Shown here piece by piece: positions 1-11,559 of a DNA stretch of 64,000 bases. The stretch is taken from NCBI RefSeq assembly GCF_900496995.4, contig NW_024470326.1, positions 124,001 to 188,000 on the forward strand. Direction: 5' to 3'. The notes beneath the pieces were generated by a model. It was not told where the DNA came from. It made no database searches and saw nothing but the letters and a program-made list of their open reading frames with translations. The stretch is from Aquila chrysaetos chrysaetos. Lineage: Eukaryota > Chordata > Aves > Accipitriformes > Accipitridae. The first letter of the stretch is position 1, and every line of letters begins with the position of its first letter. The position numbers and the translations under genes were made by a program.

Positions 1-2052
1 TTGCTAAAGCCATCGGCCACTTCCTTGTTACTCACTGACATCCCTCGACCCTCTCTCTGAGCCCTACACACGGCCAATCAATGAGTGCTGCTCAGAGCTG
101 CTTGCTCTTCAGAAGAGGCCTTGAGATTCCTGCATATTCCTGGTGCTTATTAACGATCTTCCTGACTCCCTCCAGAGCTCATGGCAAACATAGTTGTCTA
201 CAACAGGGCCTTTATGACCATCTTTTATGAAATCATTGTCTTTTTAAGATCTCTGCAGAAAGAGTAGCTACAGAAAAACACCTAATACAGAAAAACAGAG
301 GCTGAATGAAGTGCCAGGAAGAACCAAGTGAGCAACACCCAAGGCTGTGGTTTCCTGGCAAGGAGTCTTTCCTGTTTGTCACCTTTTCTCGTGAAAGAAA
401 CAGGAAAACTGTCCATCCCATGGAGCTCTGCAGAAGGAAGTTGGAGCTGTACGTTGTGTGAGGGGATACAAGCAGGATCAGCAGGTAGAAAAGACTTTGG
501 TAGGGAAGGCTTTACGAGGGAGCACCCTGACTTCACCCAGATAAAAAGAGACCAGGCAGTGTGCTGACATGATGGTTAGAAGTGTTCCAGGATAAAAGAG
601 TGTGGATGAGAGCAGGTGGGAGAGATTTGGTTTGCAGAGATTTGAGGTAGTACTTTCCGTGTCTGAGCAGCCTGAGGTTTGGAACCAAGGAAAATACAGA
701 AGCTCTCAAGGACCTTTTGGAATTAGTGGAACTATCACTACTAGCAGTAACAGGACAGCACTGAAAGGGAACTCCTTAGTATTCTCGATGATGAACTAAA
801 GCTTTTTAATTTTCTTGTTACTTGAGAAAATAGCTATGAGTTCTCAGTGATGAGCCTCTGGTATGCAATTCTGAGAACAAGTGTCCATGATGGCACCTCC
901 TGGCAGCTGCTTCATGGCCCCTGTCAGCGCCCTGTCCCTGTGCTGGCCCAGCCCCACTGCCCATACACGGTCCCACAGCCCCACTCTGCAGGCACAGCAC
1001 GGGAAAGGGGAGAGTCGGGGTGGGAAAAATTCCCCCATTTGTGATTTATGACCCTCCTACATTTTGCAGCTGCCCCAGCACCCGACCCCTGCCCTGCCCC
1101 AGCCTTGTCCCATGTGGAGCTTTGCAGAAAGCTCTGCACCAGGGTCTGGGGAAGAAGCAAGGCTGGGCAGGGCTGTCCGTTCCCCCACACCAGCCCTTGG
1201 GCCCAGCAGGAAGGTGGAGGTGGCCTCACAGCCAAACTTACCTGTAAACCTGGAATAACTGGCAAGTGCTGGACATGGCCAAAAGAGATGTTGGGAGTGA
1301 TGAAGACCCCGAGCCACCTTCCCTGTCTGACCACACCGCAAGGGCACCGACCGGCCTCTTCTGTGCTCTGCACCTGCGTGTCTTCCATGCTTGCCGCAAG
1401 CCCTGCCTCTGCACCACAAACCCCCGGTGTGAGTCCTTGCTCTGCATGGTCACACACTGCAAGCTACACACTGATATTGTTTCTCTCCTGGGCGCTTTCC
1501 AGCCCAGACCAGCTCCCCCTAAACTCTTCCCACTTCCCCTGACCTCTCTCCACCTCCCTGCCCTCTCCCCAGCGCAGCCCAGTCTGGCATGGCCCCACAC
1601 CAGTGCCCACCACAGGGTGCGGCAGAGCTCTGGGCACTCACCCCACAGCCCCAGACCCTCTGAAGGGCACAGCAGCTCCTCGGGGGGCGGAGAGGGGTGA
1701 GCCCCAGGGGTGGGGGGCATCTGTGGCACAAGGCATGGGGAGATCCCCTTGTATGATGGAAATGCTGCAATGGAGGCTAGCTCTGTCACACAAGTGCCCT
1801 ACTGCCCGTCCTTGCCTGCGGCCACAGGCCTGCCACACAGCAGGACTGTATTCCACCAACCAAAGGGTTCAGAAGGAAAGCATGGCAGTGGGAAGAGAGC
1901 AGCTCGGGAAAGACCAAGCGCTGGTGCTCCCTGGCACTGCTGCTGTGCCGGGACTCTTTTCTTCTTCCCCTCTGCACACAGGCACTGCTCCCTGCAGCTG
2001 CAGAGAAGGTCTTGGAGGAAGGATCTCAGAAGAACAAGTCACTGCAGGGCCC

Positions 2053-2058
2053 TTTATT
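2053..2058 (-). other. Poly(A) signal AATAAA downstream of the U1 OR
   Basis: Canonical AATAAA on the minus strand, about 220 bases past the OR stop. The same hexamer sits at the same place after the other three OR copies, so it is a candidate 3' end signal. Because the copies are recent duplicates, conservation alone is weak proof. Confidence 0.5.
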
Positions 2059-2278
2059 TTGTCTTAAACACACAGAGGGCATAGCTCATTTGCACAGCCT
2101 CCAGGACACAAAATCTGGATCGACTGTGAATTAGAAACCAGAGGAAGACAGACATTTCTTTGTGGAAAGCTTTCAGATAAGTAAAAGAAAGTGAAATAGA
2201 AGAAATAAAAACCACACCCAAAATTCACCATAAAAAGACCAGCAAAAGACAGGTTTGGTCTGCAAAGAGATATAAGTA

Positions 2279-3237
2279 CTATGCAGAAGACAAGAGGCAG
2301 TTTATTCCTACTGAAAAGCATCCAGTGATTAGTTTTCTCAGGGCATCCTTGATCTCATGGTTTCTCATGCTGTAGATGAGGGGGTTCAAGGCTGGAGGCA
2401 CCACCGAGTACAGAACTGCCACCAGCAGGTCCAGGGATGGGGAGGAGATGGAGGGAGGCTTCAGGTAGGCAAAACGTGCCAGTGCTTATAAACAAGGAGA
2501 CCACAGCCAGGTGAGGGAGGCAGGTGGAAAAGGCTTTGTGCTGTCCCTGCTCAGAGGGGACCCTCAGCACAGCCCTGAAGATCTGCCCATAGGACAGCAC
2601 AATGAAAACAAAACACCCAACAGCTAAACAGACAGCAACTACAAGTACCCCAACTTCCCTGAGGTAGGCATCTGAGCAGGAGAGCTTGAGGATCTGGGGG
2701 ATTTCGCAGAAGAACTGGTCCACAGCATTGCCTTGGCAGAGGGGTACTGAAAATGTATTGGCAGTGTGCAGCACAGCATAGAGGAACCCACTGCCCCAGG
2801 CAGCTGCTGCCATGTGGACACAAGCTCTGCTGCCCAGGAGGGTCCCGTAGTGCAGGGGTTTGCAGATGGCAACGTAGCGGTCGTAGGCCATGACAGTGAG
2901 AAGAAAATACTCTGCTGAGATCAAAAAGACTAACAGAAAGACCTGGGCAGCACATCCTGGGTAGGAGATGGGCCTGGTGTCCCAGAGGGAGTTGGCCATG
3001 GCTTTGGGGACAGTGGTGGAGATGGAGCCCTAGGTCGAGCAGGGAGAGGTTGAGGAGGAAGAAGTACATGGGGGTGTGGAGGCGGTGGTCACAGGCTACG
3101 GCGGTGATGATGAGGCCGTTGGCCAGGAGGGCAGCCAGGTAGATGCCCAGGAAGAGCCAGAAGTGCAAGAGCTGCAGCTCCCGCGTGTCTGCAAACGCCA
3201 GGAGGAGGAACTCAGCGATGGAGCTGCCGTTGGACAT
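2279..3237 (-). pseudogene. OR14-like olfactory receptor, frameshifted (U1 copy)
   Basis: A seven-transmembrane odorant receptor of the OR14-like class, which in an intact form would couple to G-olf in olfactory cilia. The start is taken at MSNGSS (3,237), which gives the short N-terminus with an N-x-S site usual in ORs; an upstream in-frame ATG at 3,267 also exists. Visible family motifs are PMYFFLLNLS in TM2, MAYDRYVAICKP after TM3, SYGQIF in TM5, KAFSTCLPHL before TM6, and an NPLIYS-type TM7 motif in a shifted frame. Two single-base insertions break it against its paralogs: one near 3,030-3,033 (between TM2 and TM3, ctaggg where others read ctggg) and one in an AAAA run at 2,471-2,474 (end of TM6). 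The stop codon is at 2,279-2,281. Length is about 319 codons, normal for the family. It may be a true pseudogene or partly a sequencing artefact. Confidence 0.9.
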
Positions 3238-5550
3238 TTTCTTCCTCTGGGCATGGGGTGCTTTCAAAGTAGAAAAAAGACAGGGAAGAGTCAGGGCATT
3301 ATTCTCTGAGCAATATCAAAGCCATTTCCCATAGACCCTCCCACTCTCACACACACAGACCCTTTTCCTTTTCTTAGGAGACCTTCCTTCAGGCCTGTGG
3401 CTGGAGCCCTGCTTGGTGCTGGCCGAGCGTGCAATGAAGAGCAGGGCCTCTGCCCATGGGCTCTTGAGAAGTCAGCCCTGCTCTGCAGCAGTGGGTTCAT
3501 GGGATGGGTGCGGGCAGGGGCCAGTCTGGTGTTTGACTTTGTCAGCTGAATCCACTCCTAACGCAGAAGGGGTTGTCAGCACCTGCACTCCCAATGATAA
3601 GGACCCAGGAAGGTAAAAATAGTTTAGAGTTCTAGGGTTTTTTACAGCTGCCTACTATCGCCCCTGGGGAGTTTTCTTAGATCTCGGAAGCCTTCAGCAT
3701 TTCTGCTGCAGTCTGGGAGAACAGCATGAGCCAGGCAAGTCAGGAGGATTGCCTGTGGCTTAGTGCAGAGAGAGGGGGAGCTGCTCTGTCCTTCTGTCTA
3801 GTTCCCACTTCCACTGTGCTTGCACCTGTCTGAGGTGGAGGGTGATCACGCTCCCATATATTACCCTGAAAAGCCACCAGACACTGCTGAGAGCAGAGAC
3901 ATCCACTGCAGACCACCAAATGTCTCACCCTTTCTCAAAGTCTCAGCACCCTGCTTCTAGGCAAGGACACACTGGGCTCATTTCACCAGCCCAAGAGCAT
4001 TTCCTCAGTCATAGCATCTCTGTGCTTCTCCATGGGCTTTCCTGATAACAGAAAGCTGCTGTGAGACAGGTTTGCATCCTGCAGGGCAGCTCACAGCTTG
4101 GAAGGACGCTCTGAGGTGACAGCCAAGTGACCTACTGTGCTGGCATCTCTGTAAGGGAGAATCAGCTCTTTCCCCAGCCCCACAGACAGCATTGAGCATA
4201 ACCCCTCAGATGAGAGGAAAGCTGGGACACTTCTTCCCATGGACACAGCTGCATGGGAGGACCCACAAGACCAGTGTGTGACTCTGCAGCTGAAACTCCC
4301 ATCCCCAGAGAGCCTGACAGCAGAAACAAGGTAACAGTAACACAGACAAGTGGAGAACCAAGGAAAAAGCAGTGATGGTCTGTCTCAGAGAGGCAAAGGG
4401 AGAGGCAGCAGGGAAATCAGGAAAGAGTTACCCTTCCCCAGCTGTGCATGCCACCTCCCAGGCACCAGCACAGCCAGGCAGTTGTTCTCAGTCCCTGTGC
4501 TCTACTTCAGGAGGCTCCTGTCAGACTGACTGATCCCTCAGAGTTACAGCTCCCGAGTCTCAGTGAGCTGTTCAAGCATGACAGCTCCTTTTCCATTTCT
4601 CCTGAAATTCGCCAAGACTAGGAAAGAGAAAACCCAGGCTCTGGAAAGCTCCTTAACTTTATAGCAATCCCTGCTTTGAGCTTCCCCTTGAAAAGTGGCC
4701 TCAGAAATGCCCGGGGCTGATCTGGAGCTGTGAGCAGCCGCGATCCACACAGCACCCTCTTGTCAGCAGAAGGACCCTGCCCTGCTGCGAGTTGCTTCTT
4801 CCACCCACAGCTTCTCCCCACTCTGCTGTTGGAGCTCCCCAGGCAGGCTGAGTACTTACCCTGACCAGCGGCAGAGTCCCTGCCCCAGCACACAGCCCCC
4901 TGGGGTGCAGGGACCCTGCTCAGCAGGACAGCCCTGGGCACCCCTGGCTGCACACCCAGCTTCACACTCCGCAGCCATCCCCGGGTGAAGGCAGCTGACA
5001 TGCCCTGTCCCTCTGAGGGTGCAGCAGGGAACCTCTGCTCCAAAGCGCGTCCTTTTTCTCTACAGTGGAGAAACTGTGAGAGTCCTCCTGACAGATCCCA
5101 TAGGCTGTGGGATGTGCCAGCTTTAGGAGGTCATTCCAGGAACCACAGCTGCATTGCCCTGCAGCCAGAGACTTACCCTGTGAAGGGCTGTCAAGATTTT
5201 TCTCCAGGTCAGCTCTTCTCTCTTCTCCCACCCCAGACTGCCTTTAACCTCTCTCTCTGCCTCACTCCTCTCCCCTCGGTGCCTGCAGGCAGTGCCCTCA
5301 GCCCTGCTGCGCTTTGCAGAGGAGCTGCTCCTGGGCAGAGCTGTCTCTCTGAAATGCTGCCTGCTTGCCAGGAGCTCCTCCATCCCCAGGAGCCCAGCCC
5401 AGCTCAGCAGTAGAGGACCAGCCCAAGGCAGCACTTTCTCTGCCCCCTCTGGGCTCCCTCCAGGTGTCCCTGGGGCTCCAGGGGAACCTGCTGGGAAACA
5501 GGCTGAAGCAATCACTGATGTTGCCTTCCTCAGCTAGGGAGAGACACTTC
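3238..5550 (-). other. Conserved upstream flank of the U1 OR, no gene recognised
   Basis: About 2.3 kb upstream of the OR, kept in all three units. In OR sense it holds a TATA-like box (4,658-4,663) and two strong donor sequences GTAAGT (4,854-4,859 and 5,171-5,176). These fit non-coding 5' exons, which OR genes commonly have, but no transcript evidence is available. Open frames of 80-170 codons on both strands lack known motifs. Confidence 0.45.
4658..4663 (-). promoter_or_regulatory. TATA-like box upstream of the U1 OR
   Basis: TATAAA on the minus strand, about 1.4 kb before the OR start. Equivalent positions are 40,522-40,527 (U2) and 53,458-53,463 (U3). A candidate core promoter only. 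Confidence 0.3.
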
Positions 5551-6430
5551 TTTCCTGAAATAAATTTCTCCTCTCAGAGACAAACTTCCATCTACATGCC
5601 ACGTTTTTTGGTCATATTGTTAGACAGGATCCCCAGAGAGAGGCAGCAGGGATCTCCTTTACCCTGCTGAGGGAAGGATCCATGGGTCAATGGAGGCAAA
5701 TCATCCTGCCTTTCTACTCATGGCATTGGAAGGAGGCTCAGCTGCCTCCCATGCACACCACAAAGCCACAGGAGGTGGGATTCCTCTTGCCTCAGTTCAG
5801 GTGTGAGCAAAATAGACACCTGCATGTGAGCTCCTTGTCTCAGCTCCCATCTGAATTAAGGGAGAGCAAAGGCAGGAGTCAGGTGTTCAGATGCAAATCC
5901 CTGGTGACATTTGAACGGCCAGAGGTGGTCCAAGATACATGTAGGTAACAGCAACTGTAACGGAGAAGTTCATAGAGACAGGGCAACATCTTGGGAATCA
6001 TGTATGAGCCTGGTGGAAATTCCTTTGGCCAAGTGACATGGCAGCTTATGCCCAACTAAAGGCCAAAAGAACCTTTCCTACTCCTTATCTTCATGGCACT
6101 TGACACAGGTATTCATATGAACGCTTGCAGTCATGTACCATAGCGAGAGCTGGGTCTCTCTCTTTTCCATCAGCTGAATTTACTGTACCACCACTGACTG
6201 TAATGGCATGTGTCCCAGGTTCGTCCCCACACTGTCCCTAACAGAATTCAGGGCACGTACTCTGTTTCATGTCCAAGTCCAGGGCCACAGAGCTACACGA
6301 GATGCCAAGGCTGGCAGGGACCTCACAGGAGCTGCAGGAAAGCAATTCCCATTCAGGGTGGGTGCATCATAGACGTCCCAGACGGCATCACAGAGAGTGC
6401 GATTTTGGTGCCTGTTGCCATACACTAAAG
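5551..6430. repeat. Extension of U1 shared only with the inverted copy U2
   Basis: Past 5,550 the match to U3 stops, but homology to U2 continues in inverted orientation (38,790-39,640). No gene is seen. It shows that U1 and U2 share a longer ancestral unit than U3. Confidence 0.75.
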
Positions 6431-6599
6431 CCATCAGTCAGAGGCATCAGTCATCAGAGAGGCAAGGTGTGCTCCTTCTCCACCTAAGAGCTGCAGGCAT
6501 TGCATGAACAGGAAGCATGTCACACAGGGGTTTTTACTCACTCCCTTGATTATCCAGTCAATGAAAAGACCAAGAATTTTCAGAGTGTGCCTGGATACA

Positions 6600-6880
6600 T
6601 CTTGTCTTCAAGGACATCATCCTCCAAGCACAGCAATGGTCCATGTCAAAACTCGGTGGAAGCTCAAAAGGGTTCAAGGGCCACCAAGATGAACTTTTGA
6701 TACTTCAGGAACTGTTACAGGAAGAAAAGAGATAAGGTAGGACCACTGCTGGAAATGAGGAAGAGTAGCTCTAGATAGATCTGAGGTACTCTACGTCACA
6801 GCCTCGGTTAATACCAGCAAGGTCTCCAGGCCTTTGAGCTGTGAGGCAGGACTCTGGAGGAGAACAACCAGCAGTGCATG
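6600..6880 (+). mobile_element. CR1-like fragment (endonuclease-RT linker region), tentative
   Basis: This stretch is a diverged match to 55,640-55,885, which directly follows a CR1 endonuclease fragment. Shared phrases include tccaagca, aaggccacca and taccagcaaggtctccag. No open frame remains. Assignment to CR1 rests on context of the second copy. Confidence 0.4.
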
Positions 6881-7574
6881 GGGATCAAGCGCCGGGTTAC
6901 TCAAGCAAACTACACCCTTACCAGTCCATGGGAACCATAGGGGCTGCATCCAAGGGTGCTGAGAGAGTGATTTTTTTTTCTCGAGGAGGCGCTGGTCTGG
7001 TATGACCCCAGTAAGAAAGGAACTCGGACACAGTGAGCTGCATTTGAAAATTATGTTCATCATCGTTAACACTATAAGGAGGAGAACCATGCAGATCATC
7101 TTAGGCCCCCTTTAGATGGTGGGAACCCCAGGTGGTGTAGCATTGAACGGGCTTTCTACCTGAATGCAGCAAAGCATGCAGACCCCATCCATAGAAAACA
7201 GTCTCCTCTTTTGGTCATCCAAGCTACTATAGGATTTTCTTACAAGGAACAACTCTACTCATCGTCTCAACAGTCAAACAGAAATGATGTTTTCATGAGA
7301 ATGTTTTGCTGCACGGTTAGATACAGGCAAGGCCACGCAGGAGGCATGATGTCCAGTACAGAGTGGGACCTGCCTGCAGGCTCGTGTGTGATAATATGCT
7401 GCTGAGGTTGTCCTGTGGCCCAGGGATCTGTGCAGTAACACAGGTTTGATGGCCGTGCTGGACGCGCAGCAGGGTGCAGCAGCGCAGCCCTAAGAACTCC
7501 ATGTTCAATCTTTTTGTGGTCAGGACCAGTGTTCAGGTTTCCCTGTGAGAAGTCTGCTCCACTACGCTGCCACA
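6881..7574. other. No recognisable gene or repeat
   Basis: About 700 bases with short open frames on both strands and no motif that I recognise. Confidence 0.4.
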
Positions 7575-7935
7575 GCTGAGATGCCGTGGCCCTAATGTGC
7601 ACTGCCAGGAGGAGCTGGAGACGCGTGGCTTGTCACAGAACTGTGATGGTTTTGGATGAAATGAGACGTGGTGGGACAGCTTGCTGAGCTGTGGTGCTGC
7701 AATGGAGGGCTACAGGCTCTGCCCAGGGAGCAGCAGGGAGGACGAGGACTATGCCCCTGTATGAAGGGGAAGCTTGGATTTGTGGGGGTCTCTCTGTGAC
7801 AGACAACAGGTTGGACCAGCTTTTGTCATTTAGGATGAGAGCAGGAGTCAGCAGGAGTGACCTGGTGTTTGCAGTTACAAACTGCTTGCTCAGGGAGAGG
7901 AAACAGAAAAGGTCTTTTGTCAGCAACCCCAGGAA
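7575..7935 (+). mobile_element. CR1 LINE fragment (endonuclease region)
   Basis: Degenerate remnant of the ORF2 endonuclease start. A phrase like TWWD followed by AAM-GY can be traced across frames, as in the better CR1 at 31,180-31,240. Frames are broken. It ends just before an OR fragment. Confidence 0.45.
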
Positions 7936-8029
7936 GTCTCCAGGTTCATGAGCAGGCACTGTGGAAGGTGGGTGAGGAGGCGATGAGGCACTGGAGCTGT
8001 AAGGACCTCATGTCCTTTTGCATGTGCAG

Positions 8030-8572
8030 AGTGTTTACTGCTGGTGACTACATCCTACGATCAGTACTGGGCTCTGTGCCACCCCCTGCTCTCTACAAGA
8101 CTCAGGAACTGCCAGGTCTGTCTCCTTCGCCAGGGGGATTTCTGTCAGCTACAGTAATCATTTCAGTCATGTCCCAGATACCGTTCTGTGGCCCCAGTGG
8201 AGTGGACCACTTCTTCTGTGATTTCACCCCATTGCTGGAGCTTTCACACACTGGCACTGTGACACTCATGCTCTTTGCTGTCATGACCTGCTTTTTAGAT
8301 CCCATCCTCCCCTTCCTGTTCACATGGTCATCCTGTGTGCATCAGAGCTGCCACCCTGAGGAACGTCTCCCATCCGGCGCGGGCAGGCAGAAAGACTTCT
8401 CCACCTGCTCCTCCCGCCTCACTAGTGCCACTCTTTTCTATGACACCCTCATCCTTGGGTGTGTGATGCCCAGCAGAGCCCTCCTGAGATAGGCTGACAG
8501 AGCCCCTTATCTACACCATCCTCACATCCCTGTTCAATCCTCTCATCTACAGCCTGTGGCCTAGAAAGGTTG
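8030..8572 (+). pseudogene. Olfactory receptor fragment of a different subfamily (OR6/OR11-like)
   Basis: The sequence reads from just after TM3 to TM7 of an OR unlike the OR14-like copies. Visible landmarks are a decayed DRY region near 8,045, a CGPSGVDHFFCDFTPLLEL extracellular loop 2, GRQKDFSTCSSRL before TM6, and NPLIYSL in TM7 after an in-frame stop near 8,490. The N-terminal half with TM1-TM2 and most of TM3 is missing. The pre-TM6 lysine-alanine pair is changed to KD. It is non-functional by truncation and stops, and it lies between two CR1 fragments. Confidence 0.8.
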
Positions 8573-8769
8573 GGGCAGGGGGACACTGAGAAAAATGCTC
8601 AGGGAAGCTGTGAGCTGCACGGAGAGCCCATGGGAGTTGTGGGCCTGCAGGAGGAGATCGCTTCTGGTTCTCTTTTGAACCAGCCCAGAGGATGGACTGG
8701 CACGTGCGGTGTCCTGGGCACTCCCCTCCAAGTGTGGGATGTGAAGACGGCTTTTGGTGTGCGATGCAG

Positions 8770-9285
8770 CAGAGAGGTGCTGGTGGAGCTGGCTGGTGTC
8801 ATCACGAGGCCTCTCTCAAACATCTTGGAAGGGGCAGAGAGATCAGGCAGGTTCCAAGATCCTCAGAAAAGGCAAATCTCAAACCCATCTTCAAAAAGGG
8901 CAAAAAGGAGGATTGGGAGTGTGACAGGTTGGCCACCTTCACCTTGGGAGTGTTACAGGTTGGCCACCTTCACCTCAGTCCCTGGCAAGGTGACAGGGAA
9001 AATGCTCTTGCAGCCATCTCCATCGCTTGAAGGACAAGAAAAGGATTGCTGAACCCATGTGGGAGGGGAAAGAAGGGCATGCTGTGTACCTGGACTTTTG
9101 CAAGTCCTTGGATGTGGTTTCCCATAGTCTCCTTAGGGCGCATTGTTGACATCTGGACTGAAGACGTGGACGATGCAGTGCATGGGAAGTTGGCTGGATG
9201 CTCAGGAAAATTCCATCAGTGGTACAAAGTCCTCTGGGAACCCAGCAGCATCCTCCGTGATCAGCAAAATTTCATAAAAGATCAT
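8770..9285 (+). mobile_element. CR1 LINE fragment (reverse transcriptase region)
   Basis: Broken frames give ITRPLSNILE, FKKGKKED, TSVPGKV and a VYLDF-type RT motif followed by VSHSLL in the order found in CR1 reverse transcriptase. A segment with GQ/VGHL is locally duplicated near 8,920-8,970. Both ends are truncated and no catalytic motif is left. Confidence 0.7.
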
Positions 9286-9289
9286 TAAA

Positions 9290-9815
9290 AGCTGGAAATT
9301 AAGACTTTTTCTGCTATTACATAGATTTCCTTTTCTGCGTAGGCTTCCACATTTTTCTAAAATTTACATTCTGGTCTTGATTCAGTTGTCCGCACGAGGT
9401 GGCCATGGCATCCAAGCTGTCCTGTGGTAACTGAAGCACCCACGTGGGAAAAGTGATGCAGGAACCCTTCGGATCTACGAGTGGGTTTGCAGGCAGGGAA
9501 CCTCTGGGGTGGTGCAGGGCATCACCTTCCTCCAGTGCTGGGGTAGGCTGTGAAGAGGCCTCTCAAGCACAGCAGACAGTATGTCCCCTTGGATGGTGGC
9601 TGTGAGGTCACTTCTCACTGGTCAGCAGGGAGAGAGATACTCTGAGGTTATGAAGGTCATCAGGAAGCCACCCTCAACAAGGTGACACATTTGGGGAGGT
9701 CAGGAGGAGCCTGGGCAAAAGAAATGGGGATTTGGGGGAGGGAAGAGGGCCTTGACCAACAGACACAAAAGATTTTGAAGAGGTAAAATGGGTTAAGGGG
9801 ACGTTGCTCTGAAAA
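9290..9815. other. No recognisable gene
   Basis: About 500 bases with no family signature. One phrase near 9,600 (gtgaggtcacttct) matches the unit of the tandem repeat at 10.3-11.1 kb. Confidence 0.4.
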
Positions 9816-9819
9816 CATT

Positions 9820-10270
9820 CCTGTTAAGCCCTTACACTATCTCTAACTAGTAAGCTCAAGCCCTAATGCTACCCCTAAATACTCCTCCTCCCCCTGACAG
9901 TAGTCCACCGTTACTAACCTAACTGAGCTTAGGCTATCCCTAACCTCAAAGCTTACATCTAAGCCAAATCCCAAACCCATAACCCCTTACCCTTACACTT
10001 ACCCGGTTGCTCACCCTAGCCTCTAACCTCTACCCCAGTATTAACATGTTGCCCTTAATCCTAGCCCTCACCCCAGCCCTAAACAAAACCCTGACCCACC
10101 ATGCTAGCCCACACCTTAAACACTAGCCAGGGAACCTCAGCAGGAGAACCAAACTCTCTCCCTAAGCCTTTGCCTAATCCCCAACCCTGAAAGGTGAGTC
10201 CTAACCCCTAAGCTCCAACCTCAACACCGAATCCCTGAAGCTCTCTTTCCCACGCTCTACTGCCCTCAGC
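9820..10270. repeat. Degenerate telomere-like (CCCTAA-related) tract
   Basis: The plus strand is packed with variants of CCCTAA, CCTAAC, CCTTAC and CTAACCT, such as gctatccctaacctc, cataaccccttaccc and cagccctaaacaaaaccc. There are few perfect tandem hexamers, so this is an old interstitial telomere-like tract or a telomere-derived repeat, not an active chromosome end. The C-rich strand is the plus strand throughout. Confidence 0.65.
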
Positions 10271-10319
10271 TTGGTCACCTCTCCTCAACCTTACGTAAGC
10301 TGTTTGGCCCCCTGGGACT

Positions 10320-11060
10320 GGGGCAGGGATCGTGAGGTCCCAGAAAGGTCGCATGGCATTGCGAGAGGAATGTGAGGTGACCTGCACCTGATGAGCTCGT
10401 AGGCCACAAGGAGGAGATGGGTGGGAATGCTATGGTGAGGTCAGCTGTGCCTCAGGATCTCATGGGACAGCAGGAGGCACAAGGCTGGGAAGGTGGCTGG
10501 GAGGTCCCTTCTGTCCTTGGAGTTGATAGGCCAGCAGCAGGACCATGGCTGGGAAAGGGACTGTGAGGTCACTTCTTTCTGAAGGAGCTGATAGGTCAGC
10601 CCTTGACTCATGGCTGGCATGTGTGCTTCTACGCTCACATCTGCCAGTGTGTCTGCCAGGCCAGCAAAAGTGTCTTGATTGTGAGAATCCCTTTCCCCAA
10701 GTACCTGGTAGGCTCGTCCAGGACGAGGGCTCGGATATGGGTTCTCACGCCTCTTCTGCCTGAGTACGTGACGGGACAGCAGCAGGCACGTGGCTTGGAA
10801 GGTCACGGTGAGGTTACTTCTGGCTGGTCAGCTGACATGCCACAAGAAGGCTGATGGGTTGGGCTATCACTCTGACACCAATTATGTCTGAGAAGCTCAT
10901 AGGCCAGTAGGAGGCACATGCCCATGAAGGCAAGTGTGAGGTCACTGGAATCTCCAGTCTCATGGGGTCATTGGCCATCAGCAGACACATGGCTGGTCTG
11001 TTGACTATGACATCACTTCTGCCTGAGAATCTGATAGCCAGCAGCAGGGCTGTATCGGAG
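10320..11060. repeat. Degenerate tandem repeat, unit about 65-70 bp
   Basis: Roughly eight diverged copies of a unit containing agctgataggccagcagcagg, catggctgggaagg and tgtgaggtcacttctgcctg. Spacing and order are irregular and one stretch (10,620-10,760) is an insertion or a strongly decayed unit. No coding signal. Confidence 0.65.
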
Positions 11061-11064
11061 AGGC

Positions 11065-11545
11065 GTGGCCACCCAGGCAAGGCTGTTCTCATCCCTCTGG
11101 CCTCGGCACTGGTGTGGCCACATCTGGACTAGTGTGTCTGGGTGTGGGGTTCCCCGGTCTGGAGGAGTGGGGAAGAACTGGAGCGGTCCGAGAGGAATCT
11201 GCCAGCATGGGGCCTCTTTGGAGAGGCTGAGGGACTTGGGCTTCTTTAGCCTGCTGAAGTGGAGGCTCAGGGCGCTGTAGCATTAGAGCGCACCTGCGTG
11301 AAGGGTGGCTTCAGAGATGGTGGAGCCTTTCTTGGTAGGGGAAGAGAAGGAAACCTGCGCAAAGTGCAGCTTGGAAGGTTCAGACCGGATGTGTTGAGAA
11401 AGAAATGTCACTCAAAGGGTAGCCTTGTGGTGCAAGAGGTCCCCAGAGAGAGCCCGGATCAGGCCCATGGCGTTGTGTTTCAAGGAAAATCCAGCCACGC
11501 TGGAGAGACATCAGTGAAGGAACAGAAATGGCTGGGGTGAGAGCT
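11065..11545 (+). mobile_element. CR1 LINE 3' fragment
   Basis: Translation gives LIPLASALVWPHLD then VWGSPVW, the C-terminal ORF2 signature that reads [14 protein letters not shown] in the fuller CR1 at 33,380. The rest of the 3' coding end follows in broken frames, and the element is interrupted by stops throughout. Confidence 0.65.
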
Positions 11546-11559
11546 AGCTGGGAAAGCAA

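Larger units (their letters stand above)
1..5550. repeat. Segmental duplication unit U1 (OR-bearing)
   Basis: This block is nearly identical to 48,776-54,355 in the same orientation: the first 180 bases differ at about four positions. From about 895 onward it also matches 38,790-44,313 in inverted orientation. The left edge is cut by the window. It carries one OR pseudogene on the minus strand with its downstream and upstream flanks. Bases 1-2,050 hold no recognisable gene; the open frames there have no family signature. Confidence 0.9.

Noticed and set aside
924-1789. Overlapping open frames of 120-183 codons in the OR downstream flank
   Set aside because: GC-rich sequence open in several frames at once; no motif, and the frames are not kept between the three units.
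9820-10270. A true telomere end
   Set aside because: Perfect tandem CCCTAA runs are missing and unique sequence continues on both sides.
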